Positions 1-5,019 of a stretch of DNA of 5,019 nucleotides are shown piece by piece. The stretch is from NCBI GenBank assembly GCA_016764285.1, contig JAESSC010000053.1:1-5019 (forward strand), given 5' to 3'. Under the pieces are notes generated by a model, which was not told the origin of the DNA, searched no databases, and worked only from the letters and a program-made list of their open reading frames with translations. The stretch is from Pelagibacteraceae bacterium. GTDB lineage: Bacteria > Pseudomonadota > Alphaproteobacteria > Pelagibacterales > Pelagibacteraceae. Each line of letters begins with the position of its first letter. Positions within the stretch are counted from its first letter, which is position 1. A program made the translations under genes and the position numbers.

Positions 1-776
1 TAAATAAGACGCTTATTACAATTTTAATTTTTTGGTTATTACACCAGTTCATCCAGCCGGTTGCTTATCTTTTAGGAGGTTTAGAAAAAATTTTAACAAG
101 AGAGCTGATAAATTGGATTTTTAAAGCTTTAAAAATACTTATTATTATTTTAGGCGCCGCTGCAGTATTAGAATTATGGGGAATAAAAATAGGACCAATT
201 ATTGCTGGATTGGGTTTAGTTGGGGTTGCCGTTGCACTAGGGGCACAAGACTTATTTAAGAATTTAATTTCAGGAATTTTAGTATTAGTAGAAAAAAGAT
301 TTAAAATTGGTGACTGGATTATTGTTGAAAATATTATAGAAGGCATTGTCGAAAGTATAGGATTTAGATCAACAGTTATAAGAAAGTTTGATAAATCTCT
401 TGCAATCATTCCAAACTTTCATTTTGCAGAAAATGCTGTCATCAATGTAAGTGCAACAACAAATCGTGGAATTAGTTGGATAATAACACTGCAGTATAGC
501 ACGACCGTTGAACAACTTAAAAAGATTAGAGATGAAATAGAGAAATATATTACGACTAATAAAGATTATAAAACTAGTATTGGTTATGCTGTAAGAGTAG
601 ATAAATTTTCTGATAGCTCAATTGATATGTTTGTCAGGTGTTTTACTGTGACTAATAAATGGATTGAATGGCTGTCGATCAAAGAAAGATTAGCAATTGC
701 AATTAAAGAAATTGTAGAAAAAAATAATGCATCCTTTGCATTTCCTAGCCAGTCTATTTATGTGGAGAAAAAATGA
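1..776 (+). CDS. MscS-family mechanosensitive ion channel (5' end missing, C-terminal 257 residues)
   Basis: This frame is open from the left edge (first whole codon at 3) to TGA at 774-776, so the start lies outside the window. A TTG at 210 falls inside the conserved pore helix and is not a credible start. Visible in order are one transmembrane segment, a second (about residues 42-60), and a glycine/alanine-rich pore helix like MscS TM3 (GLGLVGVAVALGAQDLFKN, about residues 70-87). The MscS beta domain follows (KRFKIGDWI, then FDKSLAIIPNFHFAENAVIN, equivalent to the family's IPN motif), and then the cytoplasmic alpha/beta domain. Family members are inner-membrane homoheptameric channels that open under membrane tension and release solutes on osmotic downshock. 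I cannot assign a subtype because the N-terminal helices are missing. The stop overlaps the yggT start by 4 bp (ATGA), suggesting translational coupling. Confidence 0.93.
   Translation, partial: NKTLITILIFWLLHQFIQPVAYLLGGLEKILTRELINWIFKALKILIIILGAAAVLELWGIKIGPIIAGLGLVGVAVALGAQDLFKNLISGILVLVEKRFKIGDWIIVENIIEGIVESIGFRSTVIRKFDKSLAIIPNFHFAENAVINVSATTNRGISWIITLQYSTTVEQLKKIRDEIEKYITTNKDYKTSIGYAVRVDKFSDSSIDMFVRCFTVTNKWIEWLSIKERLAIAIKEIVEKNNASFAFPSQSIYVEKK
764..767 (+). promoter_or_regulatory. Shine-Dalgarno site for the YggT-family gene
   Basis: GGAG lies 5 bases upstream of the ATG at 773, inside the last codons of the channel gene. It is the only clear ribosome binding site in the window. It supports the 773 start and reinitiation at the ATGA overlap. 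The other starts visible here have weak or no Shine-Dalgarno sequence. Confidence 0.6.
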
Positions 777-1063
777 AATCTATATTTGTTTTATTAGATA
801 GCGTAATTACTATTTATATTTGGATTGTTATCATTAATGCTGTTTTAAGTTGGTTAGTTGCTTTTAATATTCTGAATACGCAAAATAGATTTGTTTTCTC
901 TGTACTTGATGCAACCTACAAATTAACAGATCCAGCACTAAATAAAATAAGACGTTTCTTACCAACTTTTGGTTCAGTCGATCTTTCTCCAGTGGTTTTG
1001 ATTTTGTTTTTAATGTTTATTAGAAACCTAGTATTTGAAATTTTTGCTCCAAATTTATTTTAA
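773..1063 (+). CDS. YggT-family small integral membrane protein
   Basis: This 96-residue protein has two hydrophobic segments (about residues 5-30 and 70-92) around a short polar loop, the layout of the YggT family. Family signatures are visible: SW followed by FNILN in the end of the first segment (about 26-35), then LTDPALNKIRRFLP (51-64) and the G-VDLSP motif (67-73). Its length matches the usual single-repeat form of about 95-100 residues. The molecular function of YggT proteins is not firmly established; roles in envelope homeostasis, osmotic tolerance and cell-division positioning have been proposed in different bacteria. Lying directly after an MscS channel fits an envelope or osmotic role, but that is inference. 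The start is fixed by GGAG five bases upstream and the 4-bp overlap with the preceding stop. The folD ATG follows its stop after one base. Confidence 0.9.
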   Translation: MKSIFVLLDSVITIYIWIVIINAVLSWLVAFNILNTQNRFVFSVLDATYKLTDPALNKIRRFLPTFGSVDLSPVVLILFLMFIRNLVFEIFAPNLF

Positions 1064-1064
1064 A

Positions 1065-1910
1065 ATGATTATTGATGGAAAAAAAGCATCTGCGGCTTTA
1101 AGAGAAGAATTAAAGGAAAAAGTAAGCAAACTTAAATCTACTTATAATACTGTTCCAGGATTGACAGTAATTTTAGTCGGAGAAGATCCTCCAAGTAAAA
1201 TTTACGTAAAAAATAAAGAAAAATCCGCAGTTGAAGTTGGTATTAATTCCGAAGTAATTCATTATCCTGACAATATAGAGGAAAAGGTAGTTTTAGATAA
1301 AATCAAGGAACTAAATAAAAATGACAAAGTTTCAGGCATACTAGTTCAACTACCTCTACCCAAACATATTGACAAAAGAAAAGTTATAGAAACCATAGAT
1401 CCGAGTAAAGATGTTGATGGTCTTCATCCTGTGAATGTAGGTAATTTGTCCTCAGGGTATGATAGCACCATTCCTTGTACACCAATGGGTTGTTATTTAT
1501 TAATTAAAAATACTGAAAAAAACTTAAATGGGAAACATGCGGTTATTATTGGGAGATCAAACTTAAATGGTAAACCCATGACCCAATTGCTTTTGAAGGA
1601 AAATTGCACTGTTACGATTACTCATTCAAAAACAAAAGATTTAAAAGCAGAATGTAAAAGAGCAGATATAATTGTTGCTGCCGTGGGGAAGCCTAAATTA
1701 GTTAAAGCTGACTGGGTAAAAAAAGATGCAATAGTTATTGATGTTGGTATCAACAAGACCGATTCTGGTTTAGTGGGTGATGTTGATTTTGATGAAGTAT
1801 CAAAGATAGCAAAAGCAATCACTCCTGTTCCGGGCGGTGTAGGTCCAATGACTATTGCCTGTTTACTAAGTAATACCGTTGAATGTTTTAAAAGGGCTCG
1901 ATCTAATTGA
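1065..1910 (+). CDS. folD: Bifunctional methylenetetrahydrofolate dehydrogenase / methenyltetrahydrofolate cyclohydrolase FolD
   Basis: FolD interconverts 5,10-methylene-, 5,10-methenyl- and 10-formyl-tetrahydrofolate in the cytoplasm, using NADP(H) in most bacteria. It links serine/glycine-derived C1 units to purine and formyl-Met synthesis. The protein has 281 residues, the usual length. Catalytic-domain motifs are present: VGEDPPSKIYVKNKEK with Y47, K51 and K53 (equivalent to E. coli Y50, K54 and K56), VQLPLP (94-99), and KDVDGLHPVN with D118 (equivalent to D121). The Rossmann half has PCTPMG (136-141), the NADP-binding GRSNLNGKP (162-170) and PVPGGVGPMT (254-263). I chose ATG 1065 because family members begin close to the IIDGK motif. 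An upstream in-frame TTG at 1035 would add ten unlike residues and overlap the YggT gene. No Shine-Dalgarno is visible, and the one-base gap to the previous stop suggests coupled translation. Confidence 0.97.
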   Translation: MIIDGKKASAALREELKEKVSKLKSTYNTVPGLTVILVGEDPPSKIYVKNKEKSAVEVGINSEVIHYPDNIEEKVVLDKIKELNKNDKVSGILVQLPLPKHIDKRKVIETIDPSKDVDGLHPVNVGNLSSGYDSTIPCTPMGCYLLIKNTEKNLNGKHAVIIGRSNLNGKPMTQLLLKENCTVTITHSKTKDLKAECKRADIIVAAVGKPKLVKADWVKKDAIVIDVGINKTDSGLVGDVDFDEVSKIAKAITPVPGGVGPMTIACLLSNTVECFKRARSN

Positions 1911-1930
1911 GTTATTACCTAAGTTAAATC

Positions 1931-2689
1931 ATGATTAAAAAAATTTGGATTACAGGAGCCAGTAGTGGGATTGGTGAAGCTCTTACTAAAAAATTTGCCG
2001 AAAAAAAATGGCAGGTGGCCGCATCTGCTAGAAGAGAAAATTTACTTCAAAATTTAAATAAACATAACCCAAATATACATCCTTTCCCGCTAGATGTTAC
2101 TGATAGCAATAAAACCATTCAAGTATTTGAAAACATAATTAAAAAATTAGAAAATATTGACATATGTGTTTTTTGTACAGGTGTACATGACCCTCAATCA
2201 GAAAAAAAATTAAATGTTGAAAGTATAAGACGAATAATGGAGGTAAATTTTTTTGGAACATTAAATTGTATCAATGCTGTAAATAATTATTTTAAAGAAA
2301 AACAAAGCGGCCATATATCTATAGTTTCATCAGTGGCAGCCTATAGAGGATTGCCGGCAGCCTCTGGTTATTGTGCTTCAAAATCAGCCTTAACAAGTTT
2401 GGCAGAAAGTCTTTATTTTGATTTTAAACGATACAATGTAAGAGTTTCTGTTATAAGTCCTGGGTTTATTAAAACACCCATGACAGATCAAAATAATTTT
2501 CCAATGCCTATGATTAAATCACCCGAATTTGCAGCAGAACAGATATTTAAAGGCTTAACAAAAAAGAATTCTTTTGAGATTCATTTTCCAAAGTCGTTTA
2601 CTTATTTTATGAAAACATTAAAAATTTTACCAAATTGGCTTTATTTTAAAATTGCTGGTAATGCGCATAAAAAAATATTCAAGCGTTAG
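1931..2689 (+). CDS. Short-chain dehydrogenase/reductase (SDR), classical type, substrate unknown
   Basis: This is a 252-residue Rossmann-fold oxidoreductase of the classical SDR size. The nucleotide-binding TGASSGIG spans residues 8-15. Basic residues R34-R35 at the end of the second strand (SARRENLL) favour NADP(H), and DVT is at 55-57. The catalytic tetrad reads N106 (EVNFFGT), S134, Y147 and K151 (YCASK), followed by SPGFIKTPMT. The usual NNAG motif is replaced by FCTG (81-84). The C-terminal tail from about residue 215 is rich in aromatic and basic residues (KSFTYFMKTLKILPNWLYFK) and may touch the membrane or substrate. The substrate cannot be told from sequence. Start ATG 1931 is the first possible one, since an in-frame TAA lies at 1925-1927; no Shine-Dalgarno is seen. 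It follows folD by 20 bases, and its last 11 bases overlap the convergent DoxX gene. Confidence 0.93.
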   Translation: MIKKIWITGASSGIGEALTKKFAEKKWQVAASARRENLLQNLNKHNPNIHPFPLDVTDSNKTIQVFENIIKKLENIDICVFCTGVHDPQSEKKLNVESIRRIMEVNFFGTLNCINAVNNYFKEKQSGHISIVSSVAAYRGLPAASGYCASKSALTSLAESLYFDFKRYNVRVSVISPGFIKTPMTDQNNFPMPMIKSPEFAAEQIFKGLTKKNSFEIHFPKSFTYFMKTLKILPNWLYFKIAGNAHKKIFKR

Positions 2690-3068
2690 TTTTATTTGAT
2701 TTAAGTTTGTAATCTACACTGAATTTACCGGCACCATTAACAAAGATAATTATGAAGCCACCCGCAATCGCAATATCTTTAAAAAAAGTTATGAACTGCA
2801 TTTGGTCATCAAAATTAGTATGAAAAATTATTGCAACTACGATGGTGAATATCATCATTACAAGCGCTGCAATTTTTGTTTGATAACCTATGATTAACAA
2901 TAATGGAAATAGAATTTCTAAAATTATAGCTGGTATTGCAAGATATCCCGGTACACCAAAATTTTCCATGTATTGGATAGTTTCTTCATAATTGAAAATT
3001 TTATTAGTTCCTTCGATTAAGAAAAGTGTTGAAAGAAATATTCTGCCTAAAACATCTATGACGCGCAT
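2679..3068 (-). CDS. DoxX-family integral membrane protein
   Basis: This 129-residue protein has four hydrophobic segments (about residues 5-20, 42-62, 65-83 and 95-111), the four-helix layout of the DoxX family. Signature stretches include GRIFLSTLFLIEGTNKI (8-24) followed by YMENFGVP (33-40), and FFKDIAIAGG (95-104), which matches the K-[ND]-[LI]-A-[LI]-A-GG signature before the last helix. DoxX-like proteins are inner-membrane proteins linked in some bacteria to redox or thiol stress and in others to quinone-related oxidoreductases; most members have no defined reaction, and I assign none. The start lies two bases after the stop of the upstream TPR gene (TAA-AT-ATG), so it is almost certainly co-transcribed and probably translationally coupled. 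A weak GAG 11 bases upstream is the only possible ribosome binding site. Its 3' end overlaps the SDR gene tail to tail. Confidence 0.88.
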   Translation of the reverse strand: MRVIDVLGRIFLSTLFLIEGTNKIFNYEETIQYMENFGVPGYLAIPAIILEILFPLLLIIGYQTKIAALVMMIFTIVVAIIFHTNFDDQMQFITFFKDIAIAGGFIIIFVNGAGKFSVDYKLKSNKTNA

Positions 3069-3070
3069 AT

Positions 3071-3538
3071 TTAATTCTTCTCAATAAGTTCTTTTAATTC
3101 CTCAAACTCTTCACATTTACAACCTTTAAGAACTTCCAGTCTTTCTTTAGCTAATTCAATCCTATTTGTTTTTATATAAAGTTCACCCAAGTATTCATTT
3201 ATTCCTTTATGATCAGGTTTAATTTCAAGACCTGCTAGGTAAAATTTTTCTGCTTCCTCAAAATTTCCAGCTTTTCTTAAAGTAAACCCCAGGTAGTTTA
3301 AGATATCAGGATTTTCTTTATCTTTATCATAGGCTTTTAATAATTTGTCATAAGCTCTAGAATATAGTTTTAAGGCTTTCTCTACTTTATCTTTCTTTTC
3401 GAGCTTTTTTGCTTTGATGACCAATTTTTTAGCTGCTTTATATAAATTGTCTTGATTGTTACCATTACCTCCACTCATAGCTGCTAGACTAAGGTTTGTT
3501 AATAATAATAAAATAAAAATACAAATTATTTTTTTCAT
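3071..3538 (-). CDS. Secreted (periplasmic) tetratricopeptide-repeat protein with C-terminal CxC motif
   Basis: This 155-residue protein begins with a typical signal peptide: MKK, a hydrophobic core, then a likely signal peptidase I site near residue 19-20 (SLA-A). A Gly/Asn-rich linker (22-31) and a lysine-rich helical stretch (34-75) follow. Next come about two TPR units, one near 77-110 (NYLGFTLRKAGNFEEAEKFY matches the TPR consensus) and one near 111-138. The C-terminus carries GCKCEEFEELKELI, with C140 and C142. I recall a related 'GC-E-x-x-x-L' ending in other proteobacterial periplasmic TPR proteins, but could not check it by alignment. TPRs mediate protein contacts; the partner is unknown. 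The gene lies 24 bases after argG and two before the DoxX gene. No Shine-Dalgarno is visible, but the signal peptide immediately after ATG 3538 supports this start. Confidence 0.85.
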   Translation of the reverse strand: MKKIICIFILLLLTNLSLAAMSGGNGNNQDNLYKAAKKLVIKAKKLEKKDKVEKALKLYSRAYDKLLKAYDKDKENPDILNYLGFTLRKAGNFEEAEKFYLAGLEIKPDHKGINEYLGELYIKTNRIELAKERLEVLKGCKCEEFEELKELIEKN

Positions 3539-3562
3539 ACCATAAGATAATTATAAATATTA

Positions 3563-4750
3563 CTATTTCTTAAGTTTTTTTGCAGCATTTTTTATAAAAT
3601 TTTCAATATATTTTTTGGAAAATATTTTGCCTCCTTCAAAAGAAGATTTTTCCTTAGAGTAAATACTTTTTTTTGACTTTCTTCCAACAATAGACAGGCT
3701 GCCTTTATAGAGTTTAATTGTAACTTCTCCTTCTACTCTTGCTTTTTTTTGATCAATTATTTTCTGAAGAGACAATCTTTCTTTGGAAAACCAAAAACCG
3801 TTATATATTAATTCAGCATATCTAGGCATAATTTTATCTTTTGCATGCATAGTTTTATTATCTAAAGTTATCGATTCAATTGCTCTATGAGCAAATATTA
3901 GTACGGTTCCTCCTGGTGTTTCATAAATACCTCTTGATTTAATTCCAATAAATCTGTTTTCGACCAAATCGACTCTGCCCACTCCATTTTTACCAGCTAA
4001 ACTATTTAATTTTTCAAGTAGTTTGCTTGGCGAATATTGTTTTTTATTTAATGAAACAGGATCCCCATTTTTAAAACCAATTTTAACTAAGGTAGGTTTT
4101 GTTGGTGCTTTTTCTGGGTTGACAGTTCTTTGAAAAAGATATTCAGGAGGATTTTTATTTGGGTCTTCAAGCATTTTTCCTTCGGTTGAAGTATGAAAAA
4201 GATTATCATCAACGGAAAATGGAGGAGCTCCTTTTTTATCTTTCGGTATAGAAATTCCATTTTTTTTTGCATAATTAATTAAATCGGTTCTTGAAGAAAA
4301 TTTCCATTCCCTCCAGGGAGCAATTACTTTAATTTTAGGACCAAAATAATAGTAACCTAATTCAAATCTTACTTGATCATTTCCTTTATCTGTTGCTCCA
4401 TGAGAAACAGCAAAGGCTTTAAATTTTTTTGCAATTTCAATTTGTCTTTTGGCTATCAGCGGTCTAGCAATTGAAGTACCAAGAAGATAAATTCCTTCAT
4501 ATAGTGCGTGTCCTCTAATCATTGGAAAAACATAATCTTTAACAAAAGTATTTTTTAAATTTTCAATAATAATTCTTTTTACACCTAATTTTTTTGCATT
4601 ATTAATAATTTTTTTTTTATTAATTTTTTGTCCAATATCAGCCGTGTAAGCCACAACTTCTGCACTATAATTTTCTTGTAGCCATTTAAGAATTATTGAT
4701 GTATCTAAACCGCCCGAATAGGCTAATACAATCTTTCCCTCTTTTTTCAT
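3563..4750 (-). CDS. argG: Argininosuccinate synthase
   Basis: ArgG condenses citrulline and aspartate using ATP, giving argininosuccinate, AMP and pyrophosphate, in the next-to-last step of arginine synthesis; it acts in the cytoplasm as a homotetramer. The 395-residue length is close to the usual 400 or so. The N-terminal ATP-pyrophosphatase loop AYSGGLDTS spans residues 10-18. [14 protein letters not shown] (118-130) supplies the aspartate/citrulline-binding T120, N124 and D125. [19 protein letters not shown] (179-197) and [19 protein letters not shown] (256-274) are further family signatures. The segment after ADIGQ (37-41), often acidic in other ArgGs, is here KINKKK and encoded by an A10 run. 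The start lies six bases after the stop of the IalB-family gene with no Shine-Dalgarno, which suggests operon expression from a promoter beyond the right edge. argH is not in the window. Confidence 0.97.
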   Translation of the reverse strand: MKKEGKIVLAYSGGLDTSIILKWLQENYSAEVVAYTADIGQKINKKKIINNAKKLGVKRIIIENLKNTFVKDYVFPMIRGHALYEGIYLLGTSIARPLIAKRQIEIAKKFKAFAVSHGATDKGNDQVRFELGYYYFGPKIKVIAPWREWKFSSRTDLINYAKKNGISIPKDKKGAPPFSVDDNLFHTSTEGKMLEDPNKNPPEYLFQRTVNPEKAPTKPTLVKIGFKNGDPVSLNKKQYSPSKLLEKLNSLAGKNGVGRVDLVENRFIGIKSRGIYETPGGTVLIFAHRAIESITLDNKTMHAKDKIMPRYAELIYNGFWFSKERLSLQKIIDQKKARVEGEVTIKLYKGSLSIVGRKSKKSIYSKEKSSFEGGKIFSKKYIENFIKNAAKKLKK

Positions 4751-4756
4751 TAAAAT

Positions 4757-5019
4757 TTAGCTACAACTTTTTTTTGCAATATTATAAGCTTTTGTAAAAC
4801 CCATCATAGAATAATGGTCTGTTGTTTGATTTCCTTTATCTGAATTGCCTATAATCAGCAATCTTGAAGCTTTTTTCATAGTTACAATTAATTTTGCTTC
4901 ATCTTCATTGTCAACGACCCAGGCAAAACGTCCTTTTGAAAATAAATCGTAGACTTTTTTTCCAGATTTTGCCGTAACTGGAGCTTTTTGTTGGAACTCA
5001 TAACCATTAGTAACACTGA
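4757..5019 (-). CDS. IalB (invasion associated locus B) family protein, C-terminal 86 residues
   Basis: The minus-strand frame is open from the right edge to TAA at 4757-4759, giving 86 whole codons; the start and any signal peptide lie outside. The visible part matches the C-terminal half of IalB-family proteins: KVYDLFSKGRFAWVVDNEDE (residues 21-40 of the fragment), a methionine/lysine/glycine pattern (VTMKKASRLLIIGNSDKGN), the (T)DHYSMMGFTKAYN segment corresponding to the family's D-x-YSL-x-GF-x-A pattern, and a C-terminal Cys two residues before the end. Family members are secreted or periplasmic proteins widespread in alphaproteobacteria, including free-living ones. The name comes from the Bartonella erythrocyte-invasion locus and does not imply virulence here; the biochemical role is unknown. 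It is six bases upstream of argG on the same strand, so probably in the same transcript. The family call is from remembered motifs, not a search. Confidence 0.8.
   Translation of the reverse strand, partial: SVTNGYEFQQKAPVTAKSGKKVYDLFSKGRFAWVVDNEDEAKLIVTMKKASRLLIIGNSDKGNQTTDHYSMMGFTKAYNIAKKSCS

Noticed and set aside
210..212. TTG at 210 as the start of the channel gene
   Set aside because: The frame is open upstream to the window edge and encodes membrane helices continuous with the MscS pore region, so the gene starts outside the window.
65..409. Minus-strand open frame of 114 codons
   Set aside because: It lies entirely within the MscS-family gene, and its low-complexity Pro/Ile/Asn-rich translation matches no family; it is an antisense shadow of the channel gene.
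1035..1064. TTG at 1035 as the start of folD
   Set aside because: It would add ten residues unlike FolD and overlap yggT by 29 bases; ATG 1065 gives the family's standard N-terminus.
1622..1822. Minus-strand open frame of 66 codons
   Set aside because: It is antisense to the well-conserved NADP-binding half of folD, with no start context or recognisable protein features.
2661..2668. Palindrome ATGCGCAT near the convergent gene ends
   Set aside because: It is only 8 bp with no loop and no following T run on either strand, and it lies inside SDR coding sequence; it is too weak for a terminator or operator call.
4087..4272. Minus-strand open frame of 61 codons in another frame of argG
   Set aside because: It overlaps the conserved signature region of argG in a shifted frame, and its lysine/leucine-rich translation is what shifted AT-rich codons produce.
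4600..4630. AT-only stretch rich in A and T runs, resembling a promoter or origin element
   Set aside because: It is fully explained as lysine, asparagine and isoleucine codons of argG in a low-GC genome.

Overview
The window comes from a very AT-rich (roughly 30% GC by eye, not counted), tightly packed bacterial chromosome. Two things point to an alphaproteobacterium: the protein cut by the right edge carries the C-terminal hallmarks of the IalB (invasion associated locus B) family, and the periplasmic TPR protein ends in a cysteine-containing motif I associate with proteobacterial TPR proteins. The low GC, lysine/isoleucine/asparagine-rich proteins, spacers of 1 to 24 bases, overlapping genes and near absence of Shine-Dalgarno sequences fit the streamlined SAR11/Pelagibacterales lineage. 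That placement is an inference; the window holds no rRNA or other marker gene.

The window holds two head-inward gene runs. On the plus strand (1-2689) lie an MscS-type mechanosensitive channel (5' end outside the window), a small YggT-family membrane protein, the one-carbon enzyme FolD, and a short-chain dehydrogenase/reductase (SDR). On the minus strand, read from the right edge leftwards (5019-2679), lie the C-terminal part of an IalB-family protein, argininosuccinate synthase ArgG, a secreted TPR protein and a DoxX-family membrane protein. The two runs converge and their last codons overlap by 11 bp at 2679-2689.

Within each run the genes are so close (4-bp overlap, then 1 and 20 bases on the plus strand; 6, 24 and 2 bases on the minus strand) that each is probably one transcript. 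The promoters of both lie outside the window. The plus run combines envelope genes (mscS, yggT) with housekeeping C1 metabolism (folD) and an oxidoreductase of unknown substrate. The minus run combines arginine biosynthesis with three envelope or periplasmic proteins. I see no functional pathway joining the members of either run; this looks like streamlined housekeeping packing.

No tRNA, rRNA, CRISPR, insertion sequence, prophage gene or convincing intrinsic terminator is visible, and no stretch over 300 bases lacks a gene. I did not find a novel system here. The observations worth a second look are the convergent overlap, the conserved-looking cysteine pair of the TPR protein, an A10 tract inside argG, and the altered NNAG motif of the SDR.
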